A stretch of 9,426 nt of DNA. Source: an uncultured Bacilli bacterium. Lineage in GTDB: Bacteria > Bacillota_I > Bacilli_A > RF39 > UBA660. The position numbers were made by a program, and so were the translations under genes. Shown one piece after another: positions 1-6,165 of the stretch. Location: the NCBI GenBank assembly GCA_947624095.1, contig CANQIR010000038.1, positions 1-9,426 of the forward strand, written 5' to 3'. The notes beneath the pieces were generated by a model. It made no database searches, had not been told where the DNA came from, and saw only the letters and a program-made list of their open reading frames with translations. The number at the start of each line of letters is the position of its first letter. Within the stretch, counting starts at the first letter, position 1.

Positions 1-875
1 CCCTTTCTATTGGCACCGATTATCTTGTATTTAACTCCGCCAATCTCTCCAACATTGCCATCTTGATCGATAGTACCCGTACCAATAATATATCTTCCCT
101 TACTTATGTCTTCAAAAGTTAAGCTATTATAAATCATTAGAGAAGTCATAAATCCTCCACTAGGTCCCGATTCGCTCGACTTAGTATCAACTTCCACATC
201 TTGTTCTGTATCTATTTCATAAGTAAGAATTATTGAAACTCCTGCTTTAACTCCATCATCCGTTTCATATAAAACTGCTGTTTCTTCCTTTTCCTTATTA
301 TCTCTTAATACTTTAAAGGTTATTGTATCTCCTACATCTTTACTATTAACTATCTCTCTTAAATCATCTAAAGAACTTATCTGCTCACCTTCAACACTTA
401 AAATAACATCGCCTATTTTTAAACCAGTCTTGGCTTCCTCATCAATATAGGAAATATTAACTATTTCTTTTGTAATTTGATAATCTTTACCTGCTAATTT
501 AAAAGCAGCTATCTTCGCATTATCAATTGCTTCTTCCAAATATAATCTATCTCTTGCATACATATCATCCATTGTTTCATTCTCATTTTTCATTTCATCT
601 TTCGGTACAATATCCCAATCAGGAATTACATAAGAAGCTAATAAAAATGGAATACTTCCTTTAACAACAGAAACATAAGCCATTCCCAATTTACCGCTCG
701 TCTCATATCCGTCTTCTACTTCTACTCGATCATTTAAAATAATACTCCCTCCTGGTGTTTCTATCACATAAGGAAGTTCTATATAAAACAATAAATTTAC
801 CCCTATAATAATTAAAATAAATATATAATTCTCTTTAATAAAATTCTTAAATCCTTCATATATTTTAGTAAACAT
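1..875 (-). CDS. ylbL: YlbL/SepM-family membrane-anchored PDZ and Lon-type (S16) serine protease, 3' end cut off by the window
   Basis: The gene runs off the left edge; 291 complete codons are visible. Counting from the ATG at 875, residues 17-35 form one membrane segment, followed by a conserved-looking extracellular stretch with ETPGG at 39-43. Residues about 135-205 look like a PDZ domain, and an S16 protease domain follows. The likely nucleophile is Ser239 in SGPSGG and the general base is Lys284 in GGVKYK. The 45-residue spacing equals that of the Ser/Lys pair I recall for B. subtilis YlbL. Family knowledge: B. subtilis YlbL helps clear the SOS division inhibitor YneA, and streptococcal SepM trims a pheromone. 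The protease domain should face outside. The 875 start is chosen because GGTGA precedes it by 5 bases; in-frame ATGs at 887 and 893 lack a good ribosome site. It is divergent from ylbJ, its near neighbour in B. subtilis. Family is confident; the substrate is unknown. Confidence 0.9.
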   Translation of the reverse strand, partial: MFTKIYEGFKNFIKENYIFILIIIGVNLLFYIELPYVIETPGGSIILNDRVEVEDGYETSGKLGMAYVSVVKGSIPFLLASYVIPDWDIVPKDEMKNENETMDDMYARDRLYLEEAIDNAKIAAFKLAGKDYQITKEIVNISYIDEEAKTGLKIGDVILSVEGEQISSLDDLREIVNSKDVGDTITFKVLRDNKEKEETAVLYETDDGVKAGVSIILTYEIDTEQDVEVDTKSSESGPSGGFMTSLMIYNSLTFEDISKGRYIIGTGTIDQDGNVGEIGGVKYKIIGANRK

Positions 876-891
876 TTGCTTCACCATTAAC

Positions 892-920
892 ATTATATCA
901 AAAATGAGGATAAATATGAA
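892..920 (-). promoter_or_regulatory. Candidate sigma-A-type promoter for ylbL
   Basis: On the minus strand there is TTCATA (915-920), a 17-base spacer and a perfect TATAAT (892-897). Transcription would begin near 885, leaving only about 10 bases before the ATG at 875, with the ribosome site at the very 5' end of the message. The -35 box overlaps the ylbJ start codon. The -10 is perfect, but the -35 is only 4 of 6 and the leader is unusually short, so this stays tentative. Confidence 0.35.
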
Positions 921-1818
921 AAAGAAACTTTATTTTCTCTGTCTATATACATTATTTGCTCTCTATATTTATTATTTATTTACTAATAAACTTATTATTG
1001 AAGAAAAAATAATCTCTTCCTTTAACTTATTTATTACGAAAGTATTCCCCTCTCTATTTCCAATGTTTATTATCTCTGAAATACTTATCTCCCTTAATCT
1101 TCCATACTACCTAAATAAATATTTAACTCCCTTATTTAAAAAAATATTTAATATTGATGGTCCAAGTATTTATATCCTAATTATGTCCTTACTTAGTGGA
1201 ACCCCTACTAATGCCGTAATTACATCTTCCTTACTCAATAAACATTTTTTATCTTCCGAAAGTGCTACTACTATCTTATCGTATACATTATTATCTAATC
1301 CCTTATTTTTATATACTATGTTATCCCTAACATTTCCTTCTAAAATCTGTCTTATTTTAATTATCAATAATTATCTAGCTAATTTAATCCTAGGTATCAT
1401 TTTAAGAAATCATAATACTCCTAGTACTTATCCCATTACTTATCAAAATATTCCCTTATCTACCAGTATTATTTCTGCTATTCAAAAATCTTTAACTACT
1501 TTACTAATGATTTTAGGAACTATTATCTTCTTTAATTTAATTCCCACTATAACATCAATTCCTATTATAAATACTCTATTTACTTGTTTTCTAGAAATTA
1601 CTAATGGTTTATCCTTATTAAGTACTATATCAATCTCTTTAAAATTAAAGATAATCATTGCATCTCTTACCATTTCCTTTACTGGTTTATGTATTCATAC
1701 CCAAATAAAAAGTATCATCTCTGATACTTCCATTAATTATACTCAATTTTTAAAAAATCGTTTCTCCCATTTAATAATATCTTTAATTTTAAACTTGTTC
1801 ACGATAATGATTGCATAA
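916..1818 (+). CDS. ylbJ: YlbJ sporulation integral membrane protein (nucleoside-recognition/gate domain family)
   Basis: This is a 300-residue, very hydrophobic protein with roughly eight membrane segments. Early on it carries the family-like stretch FPSLFPMF, then a GTPTNA turn and SNPLFLYTML, which match the layout of B. subtilis YlbJ (a Phe-Pro rich helix, a glycine turn where YlbJ has GYPSG, then a SNPLF helix). YlbJ is a mother-cell-expressed protein in B. subtilis that is needed for normal spores; its transported or bound ligand is not established. The ATG at 916 is preferred over the one at 904 because TGAGGA at 905-910 is a ribosome site 5 bases before it. The coding strand is strongly C-rich and G-poor (17 C and 3 G in 1201-1260), so the gene probably lies on the lagging strand. 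Its last 30 bases overlap the end of the convergent pilin gene. Family assignment is good; ligand unknown. Confidence 0.87.
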   Translation: MKKKLYFLCLYTLFALYIYYLFTNKLIIEEKIISSFNLFITKVFPSLFPMFIISEILISLNLPYYLNKYLTPLFKKIFNIDGPSIYILIMSLLSGTPTNAVITSSLLNKHFLSSESATTILSYTLLSNPLFLYTMLSLTFPSKICLILIINNYLANLILGIILRNHNTPSTYPITYQNIPLSTSIISAIQKSLTTLLMILGTIIFFNLIPTITSIPIINTLFTCFLEITNGLSLLSTISISLKLKIIIASLTISFTGLCIHTQIKSIISDTSINYTQFLKNRFSHLIISLILNLFTIMIA

Positions 1819-2376
1819 ATTAGTACTATTAGCTAGTACTCCACGATTACATCTACTACCAGGTAAACAAGTATTACTTGTTAATCCCGTATTAAATAAT
1901 TCAATATCTAATAAAACATTATCTTCCATAATATTTCCCTTTAAATTATCATAGAACATTAACGTCATAAAGTAGTAGTCGCCACTTTCTACATAATTAT
2001 AACAATACTTATAATCACTTCTTCCTAAATCATAAGTACCAGTTTGTAGCGTCCATTTTTCCCCATCATAAACCACACTATTTTTATTAATTAATATTTG
2101 TTTACTACTATTATCTTTAAAAGTTATATTAATACATAAATATCCATCACTATTAAGATTACTACATTCACTTACATTATATAATCCTTTTTTAATAAAA
2201 TCATTTTGAATAGTCCGCATTATTAATATCCTATTCATTACATCCTCTGATTTAACTGAACTATTTACTCCCTCTTGTCTAATATCTACTAATATATTAA
2301 AAGTAAATAAAATTACAATTCCCATTAAAGCTACTGCTACCATTAACTCTATTAGAGTAGTTCCTTTACTTTTCAT
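1789..2376 (-). CDS. Type IV pilin-like / pseudopilin protein, second gene of a pair
   Basis: The 195-residue product starts with a short basic leader ending at Gly5, then a hydrophobic helix (about residues 6-27) with Glu10 at the +5 position. That is the class III prepilin signature (G, then TTLIE) cut and methylated by a prepilin peptidase. The rest is a polar extracellular domain with six Cys residues (Cys57, Cys67 and others towards the C terminus), which could form disulfides. The start lies 1 base after the stop of the upstream pilin gene, with GGGGGT at 2385-2390 as ribosome site, so the two are one operon. Such proteins are minor pilins or competence/type II-like pseudopilins; which one cannot be told here, because no assembly ATPase, platform protein or peptidase is in the window. 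The 3' end overlaps ylbJ by 30 bases. The N-terminal signature is clear; the C-terminal domain is not recognised. Confidence 0.8.
   Translation of the reverse strand: MKSKGTTLIELMVAVALMGIVILFTFNILVDIRQEGVNSSVKSEDVMNRILIMRTIQNDFIKKGLYNVSECSNLNSDGYLCINITFKDNSSKQILINKNSVVYDGEKWTLQTGTYDLGRSDYKYCYNYVESGDYYFMTLMFYDNLKGNIMEDNVLLDIELFNTGLTSNTCLPGSRCNRGVLANSTNLCNHYREQV
1822..1840. repeat. Perfect 7-5-7 inverted repeat just after the ylbJ stop
   Basis: AGTACTA (1822-1828) and TAGTACT (1834-1840) are perfect inverse complements around a 5-base loop. The repeat begins 4 bases after the ylbJ stop and lies inside the C-terminal coding region of the convergent pilin gene. No T-tract follows on either strand, so it is not a standard intrinsic terminator. 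It could form a stabilising hairpin at the 3' end of the ylbJ message, or be chance in AT-rich coding DNA. Confidence 0.4.
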
Positions 2377-2377
2377 C

Positions 2378-2965
2378 TTAACTACCCCCTGTTGGTGTTG
2401 GAATAACTAACGAAGCATAAAAATACTGTAACTTCTTATCAAACATTCTTGAATACTCTATTACAATCCTATACCCACTTTTACCTTCGCCATCCAAAGC
2501 TCTTAAATACCCTACTGCATTAGCACTAACTCCCCTTAAAGAAGCATTCCTCTCACAATTATCGCCACTCCCCCCAATACAAGCAGTTAATTTACTAACA
2601 TCTTGATACGTAAAATATATATGCTCTATATCCATATAATCAGTTCCCATTAAACGTTCACAAATAGCTTTTGCATCACTACCTACAGGAAATATATTCG
2701 TATTATTACAACTAACTTCTACTAGTAAAGGATAATTTCTACTATCATTAGCAGCTAAAGTCTTATTTAAATAATTAACTATCTGATTACTTTGAAATAA
2801 ATCTAATATATAATAAGTCCTATATAAATATACCGGATCATCATAAAACATTCTTCTTCTTTCATTAACTAATATTGAATTAAAAGAATTATAAATAAGT
2901 AATAAAGAAGTGGCTAAGATTGTAACAACAATAATCGTTTCTACAAGGACGAATCCTTTCTTCAT
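2378..2965 (-). CDS. Type IV pilin-like / pseudopilin protein, first gene of a pair
   Basis: The product is 195 residues, the same length as its downstream partner. The leader is MKKG; cleavage after Gly4 would leave Phe5 at +1 and Glu9 at +5 (FVLVE), followed by a hydrophobic helix to about residue 27. This is the classic prepilin start with an N-methyl-Phe position. The extracellular part has two spaced Cys pairs (around residues 86 and 102, and in a CIGGSGDNC loop), suggestive of disulfides, and ends in a Thr/Pro/Gly-rich tail. The ribosome site AGGAAGTGG (2970-2978) sits 4 bases from the ATG. A promoter candidate is at 2990-3018 and the second pilin follows after 1 base. Function as a minor pilin or pseudopilin is inferred from the N terminus only; the globular domain matches nothing I know. 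Confidence 0.82.
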   Translation of the reverse strand: MKKGFVLVETIIVVTILATSLLLIYNSFNSILVNERRRMFYDDPVYLYRTYYILDLFQSNQIVNYLNKTLAANDSRNYPLLVEVSCNNTNIFPVGSDAKAICERLMGTDYMDIEHIYFTYQDVSKLTACIGGSGDNCERNASLRGVSANAVGYLRALDGEGKSGYRIVIEYSRMFDKKLQYFYASLVIPTPTGGS

Positions 2966-2989
2966 CTTTCCACTTCCTATTCTATAAAT

Positions 2990-3018
2990 ATTATAAATTA
3001 ATCTTTAATTATTTACAA
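2990..3018 (-). promoter_or_regulatory. Sigma-A-type promoter for the pilin operon
   Basis: The minus strand reads TTGTAA (3013-3018), a 17-base spacer and a perfect TATAAT (2990-2995), about 20 bases before the first pilin's ribosome site. The -35 box is 4 of 6. It occupies the same bases as the -35 box of the divergent DUF192 promoter. Confidence 0.6.
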
Positions 3019-3041
3019 TATCTAAATAAATTTAGTATATT
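3012..3041 (+). promoter_or_regulatory. Sigma-A-type promoter for the DUF192 gene
   Basis: The + strand reads TTTACA (3012-3017), an 18-base spacer and TATATT (3036-3041). It is followed by the ribosome site TTAGGTGA (3046-3053) and the ATG at 3060. The -35 box is 5 of 6, and the -10 box is 5 of 6. It overlaps the pilin-operon -35 box. Confidence 0.55.
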
Positions 3042-3059
3042 TATATTAGGTGAATAATT

Positions 3060-3389
3060 ATGGAACTAATAATTGATAATAAAACTATTCCAATTAAATT
3101 ATGTAATACTTTTTTTACTCGTTTAATTGGTTTATTGGGTCAAAGCAAATTGACTACAGGTGCTTTATTTCCTCGTTGTAAATCTATCCATACTTGTTTT
3201 ATGTCTTCTCATATTGATGTCATCATCCTTAGTGAAAATAATACTATATTAGAAATATATCCCGATGTAAAACCATTTAAAATTATTAGCTCTTCCCATC
3301 AAAAAACTAGTATTTTAGAATTACCTCCTCATACTAGTCAAAACCTCCAAATTGGTGAACAATTACTTTTGCACAATTCCATACTCTAA
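3060..3389 (+). CDS. DUF192-family small protein
   Basis: The 109-residue product covers a whole DUF192 domain with no signal peptide. Family features seen in order: TRLIGLLGQ near residues 20-28, where the family has its R-GL motif; the central IHTCFM (43-48), matching the usual aromatic-Met position; IDVIIL (52-57); and a late LELP (86-89) followed by IGEQLLL. DUF192 proteins have a small beta-barrel-like fold and no settled biochemical role. I recall them near secretion or Tad-type pilus loci in several groups, which would fit the divergent pilin operon here, but that link is inference. AGGTGA lies 6 bases before the ATG. The last 27 bases overlap the convergent gene ending at 3363. Confidence 0.82.
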   Translation: MELIIDNKTIPIKLCNTFFTRLIGLLGQSKLTTGALFPRCKSIHTCFMSSHIDVIILSENNTILEIYPDVKPFKIISSSHQKTSILELPPHTSQNLQIGEQLLLHNSIL

Positions 3390-3881
3390 TTCAATTGTTT
3401 TCCCATCATACTCGCTAGGACTGTTATATTCCCACCAAAATCTAAAAGCGTGGGAAGTTGAAAATCCCGGTTTTAAACTTCCCTCATAAATAATATATTT
3501 GCCATCTTCTACTTCATAAGAATCACTTTTCTTAATTATATAATTATTTAAAGATATCATTAAATGCTCATCAATAGCTTTCCCATCTTTTCTTTTTACA
3601 TACAAATAATATTCTTTCGTTTCATTGCCATTATTTGTAATCGTAATTTCATGGTCATCAACTTTCATTCCTTCACTATTCGATAATATTTTTACATTCT
3701 CTTTAATATATCTTGTATCTTCATAATCCAAAAGAAAATCTCCTACCCGAATAGCTCCCTTCATATAACCAAATAAACTATTTATTACAATAACCACTGT
3801 TACTATAAGTACTACTACAAATATAATTGTACTTATTATTGTTAATTTAATCTGTTTATCAATTTCTTTCTTCGCTTTCAT
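3363..3881 (-). CDS. Membrane-anchored extracellular protein of unknown function, second of a coupled pair
   Basis: The 172-residue product has a basic N terminus, one strong membrane helix (about 12-37) and a soluble domain predicted to be outside the cell. The soluble part is beta-rich, with an ITNNG turn (81-85), alternating Tyr/Lys strands and a KYIIYEG strand (128-134) followed by a Ser/His/Arg segment. These features line up with the upstream neighbour's first extracellular domain, so the two are probably paralogous in that part. The general look (an N-terminal helix, then a strand-rich domain with an NxG turn) recalls TasA/camelysin-type surface proteins, but no diagnostic motif supports that. 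Its ATG shares one base with the upstream TAA stop and has no clear ribosome site of its own, so translation probably depends on reinitiation. It overlaps the DUF192 gene by 27 bases at the 3' end. Confidence 0.75.
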   Translation of the reverse strand: MKAKKEIDKQIKLTIISTIIFVVVLIVTVVIVINSLFGYMKGAIRVGDFLLDYEDTRYIKENVKILSNSEGMKVDDHEITITNNGNETKEYYLYVKRKDGKAIDEHLMISLNNYIIKKSDSYEVEDGKYIIYEGSLKPGFSTSHAFRFWWEYNSPSEYDGKTIELEYGIVQK

Positions 3882-5017
3882 TAGTTAATCACAAATGGTT
3901 TAGTCCTTGAGCCATCCCCATCAACTATTCTTACTGTTGAGTTCAAATATACGACTGGACTAACCAAAGCCCTTTCATTATAATTGACCAAAACTATTTC
4001 TTCCCCTAAAACTTTATAAAACTTTTCTACCGTACTACTATTACTACCAAGTAACCAACCAACTTTGCCATTCATCCATTCTTTACCATATAAATAATCG
4101 GCAATTGTTGGAATACTTACAATAGAAGCATATGTACTACCAGATTCTTCTAATCTTAAAGCTTGTTCCTTACTAGTAATACTACCATATTCTCCTGATT
4201 TATAAAATACACTATCTACTAAATTATTATCCTTTAATTGATTATAATAACTATCATTTAATACTTGAAATAAAGTTGAATTATTAAATAAATTAGCACC
4301 ATTACTCCAAGCAGATTCCTGTAAAGGCATATCTCTCATAATCTTTACTTTTAATGCTTCCATATTATCGATACTATCTTTTACTTTAAATATTCCAATT
4401 ACTCGCCATAATTCATCATTAAATCTAATATAATTATCTGCATCTACTCCTACATATCTTATATTATTATTAATATCCTTATTTAAACCAAATTTATTCC
4501 CCTCATAACTCATACTAGCAATAACATCAACTGCTAAATCATTAACAGCTCTAGCAACTACCCTAACTTCTAAACTTCCTTTAGCTTTTGTCTCTTTAAC
4601 TAATACTCGATGAGATAATACATCATTACTACTATTTTCTCTTTTTATTGCTCCTGAATAAACGATATATTTATCATCCTCTTTTTCTAAAGAACTAAGT
4701 TTAACTTCTTCTCCATCAAATTCAATATTGACTTGTCTAATCTCTTCATCTTCCAAATTATGTGGTGTCAGTACAACATCATACATTAAATCTAGTGTCC
4801 CATTATTAACTACACTAAATAATACAACACTTTGTTCACTTCCCACATCTAATGTATTATTATTTTGATAAGATACTTTTAAAGTTTTATCATAAGCAAT
4901 TAATCTCTTGGTATTAAATCCTAGCTCGCTCATTACTCCATAACTAGTTCCCACAATTAACAAAGTAATTATAACAACCGCTAAAGCTACAATCCCATTT
5001 TTTACCCGTTTACTCAC
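3881..5017 (-). CDS. Membrane-anchored surface protein with two extracellular domains, first of a coupled pair
   Basis: The start is taken as GTG at 5017, because GGAGGGTGG (5023-5031) stands just before it; the frame extends upstream to a GTG at 5047, which falls in the promoter. The 378-residue product has one N-terminal membrane helix (about 8-29). A strand-rich domain (about 45-168) follows, with VVNNG and KYIVYSG matching the downstream partner. The C-terminal region (about 195-378) opens with FNDELWRVIGIF (199-210), has SAWSNG and LNDSYYN segments, and ends in PVVYLN...GDGS..KPFVIN. I associate this tail (P-V-V-Y-L ... GDGS ... P-[FY]-V) with DUF6273-like secreted proteins of gut Firmicutes; that is from memory and unverified. 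No enzyme motif is seen. Likely a surface-exposed structural or binding protein. Confidence 0.78.
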   Translation of the reverse strand: MSKRVKNGIVALAVVIITLLIVGTSYGVMSELGFNTKRLIAYDKTLKVSYQNNNTLDVGSEQSVVLFSVVNNGTLDLMYDVVLTPHNLEDEEIRQVNIEFDGEEVKLSSLEKEDDKYIVYSGAIKRENSSNDVLSHRVLVKETKAKGSLEVRVVARAVNDLAVDVIASMSYEGNKFGLNKDINNNIRYVGVDADNYIRFNDELWRVIGIFKVKDSIDNMEALKVKIMRDMPLQESAWSNGANLFNNSTLFQVLNDSYYNQLKDNNLVDSVFYKSGEYGSITSKEQALRLEESGSTYASIVSIPTIADYLYGKEWMNGKVGWLLGSNSSTVEKFYKVLGEEIVLVNYNERALVSPVVYLNSTVRIVDGDGSRTKPFVIN

Positions 5018-5039
5018 GATAACCACCCTCCATTTTAAT

Positions 5040-5048
5040 ATTATCACA
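5040..5048 (-). promoter_or_regulatory. Extended -10 promoter for the surface-protein pair
   Basis: The minus strand reads TG (5048-5047), one base, then GATAAT (5045-5040), an extended -10 element that can work without a good -35. Transcription would start near 5033, very close to the ribosome site at 5023-5031. No convincing -35 is present; the expected site falls inside the terminator hairpin at 5060-5076. Confidence 0.45.
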
Positions 5049-5054
5049 AACCAT

Positions 5055-5076
5055 AAAAAAAATCCACCAAGGATTT
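5055..5076 (-). terminator. Weak intrinsic terminator for the spoVID-ysxE transcript
   Basis: On the minus strand AAATCC (5076-5071), a 5-base loop and GGATTT (5065-5060) form a 6-base-pair stem that runs into a T-tract (5059-5055, eight T in all counting the stem). It lies about 195 bases beyond the ysxE stop, after the position of the opposite-strand small gene. The stem is short, so efficiency is uncertain. Confidence 0.5.
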
Positions 5077-5103
5077 ACCAAATTCACAAATACCCTCTAT
5101 AAA
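5074..5103 (+). promoter_or_regulatory. Candidate promoter for the small membrane-protein gene
   Basis: The + strand reads TTTACC (5074-5079), an 18-base spacer and TATAAA (5098-5103), 14 bases before the AGGTGA ribosome site at 5117-5122. Both boxes are imperfect. A second -10-like TATTAT at 5111-5116 is too close to the ribosome site to be useful. Confidence 0.35.
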
Positions 5104-5127
5104 CATAAAGTATTATAGGTGATCTCT

Positions 5128-5310
5128 ATGTATCCAAAAAATCCTCGTGGTAATTTATTCTCTGTTTTAGCTATCATCGCTTTATCAATTCTAATCTTTT
5201 ATCAAACTCTCATAACTCTAATAATTCCTTTAAGAATTAACATCTTTGTTCTCTTTGTTGAAGTCTGCCTCTTATTTTTCTTTCTCTTCCGTATAGTATG
5301 GCCGTACTAA
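5128..5310 (+). CDS. Small membrane protein of unknown function, two predicted membrane helices
   Basis: The ATG at 5128 is chosen over a GTG at 5119 because AGGTGAT (5117-5123) is a full ribosome site 4 bases before it. The 60-residue product has a short polar start (YPKNPRGN), a hydrophobic stretch at about 9-29, a brief PLRIN turn and a second very hydrophobic stretch at about 34-55, ending RIVWPY. That layout suggests a hairpin of two membrane helices. No family is recognised. Support for a real gene comes from the strong ribosome site, an upstream promoter candidate and a composition coherent for a membrane protein. Against it are its small size and the 39-base overlap with the end of ysxE on the opposite strand. 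Confidence 0.5.
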   Translation: MYPKNPRGNLFSVLAIIALSILIFYQTLITLIIPLRINIFVLFVEVCLLFFFLFRIVWPY

Positions 5311-6165
5311 TTCCTCAGTCTTATATAAATAATCCAAGAAATTTCTTACTATATTTGTATTATCATATTCATTTTTATCTAATACTATCTTATCAGGTAA
5401 TACCATTAAAATAAACAATAACTTTAATTCATCCTTATTTAATTTATACTCATCCAAATATTTACTTAAAATACTTTTAAATTCTAAATCATAATATTCT
5501 TTCTTATAAAACTTTACAATATCCCATACTGGAGTATCAATCTTACTATCATCCCAACTAATTATATAGTCTTCATTCCCCCTGATATAATGACTTAATT
5601 CCAAATTATTATGTAATAAAGCTACTCTTTGTCTATTAGAATCCTTCGCCATATTAAACCATAAATCTAATTCTCTTTCACAAAAATCTAAAGCATCCTT
5701 AATCGTCGTATAATTCCTCGTTAATAAATACTTACTTGGACTCATAAATTCTTCTAAAACATATCTATCAAATAAATCATTATAATAATCTTTCAAATAT
5801 ACAATATTACTCTTAATATTATCATAAATTTCTTGATAAGTATCCATACTAACTTCTTTAAAATAAGAAGTTTTTTCGTGTAATGATGCCACTAAACTAA
5901 TTAAATCCATAGCTTTTTGATCATTAGGCATCTTTGTATCTTCAACATACTCAAATATATTTACTTCACTTCTTGTATCATCAATAATTTTCGGAAAATA
6001 ATTAAAATTACGACTACTTAAATAATTATAGACATCCCTAATATTCGCCTTACCTTTATCTTTAATAACATACTTCCCATTAGTAGTATCAAATATCTTT
6101 ACTTTTCCTAAAATAGTTACTCTTAAAGGTTTATAAATTTCTTTTAATATCTCTTCACTATTCAT
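5272..6165 (-). CDS. ysxE: YsxE-like CotS-family spore coat protein (kinase-like fold)
   Basis: From the ATG at 6165 the product is 297 residues, somewhat shorter than the Bacillus proteins of this family as I recall them. It has the outline of an aminoglycoside-phosphotransferase/CotS kinase fold: a YVIKDKG strand with Lys35 in the ATP-lysine position, a hinge-like FEYVED (71-76), then LLHNNLELSHYI (183-194) where active kinases have HxDxxxxN, and ISWDDSKIDTPVWDIVKFY (202-220) in the place of the metal-binding and following helix. Asn187 replaces the expected catalytic Asp and His192 the expected Asn, so it may not be an active kinase. Its ATG overlaps the spoVID stop by 8 bases, implying coupled translation; a TTG at 6174 is possible but has no ribosome site. 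The spoVID-ysxE pairing is the B. subtilis arrangement and is the best support for the name. It should act in the mother cell at the spore coat. Confidence 0.82.
   Translation of the reverse strand: MNSEEILKEIYKPLRVTILGKVKIFDTTNGKYVIKDKGKANIRDVYNYLSSRNFNYFPKIIDDTRSEVNIFEYVEDTKMPNDQKAMDLISLVASLHEKTSYFKEVSMDTYQEIYDNIKSNIVYLKDYYNDLFDRYVLEEFMSPSKYLLTRNYTTIKDALDFCERELDLWFNMAKDSNRQRVALLHNNLELSHYIRGNEDYIISWDDSKIDTPVWDIVKFYKKEYYDLEFKSILSKYLDEYKLNKDELKLLFILMVLPDKIVLDKNEYDNTNIVRNFLDYLYKTEELVRPYYTEEKEK

Noticed and set aside
1170..1673. Two minus-strand open frames of 65 and 63 codons inside ylbJ
   Set aside because: They are shadows of the ylbJ membrane gene, without a good ribosome site or recognisable product.
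3349..3384. Possible terminator at the end of the DUF192 gene (an ACAATT/AATTGT pair near 3374-3400)
   Set aside because: Only a 6-base AT stem with a long loop and four T; not better than chance in this AT-rich sequence.
5017..5047. Upstream GTG start at 5047 for the first surface-protein gene
   Set aside because: It lies on the promoter -10 element and has no ribosome site, while the GTG at 5017 has a GGAGGGTGG site at proper spacing.
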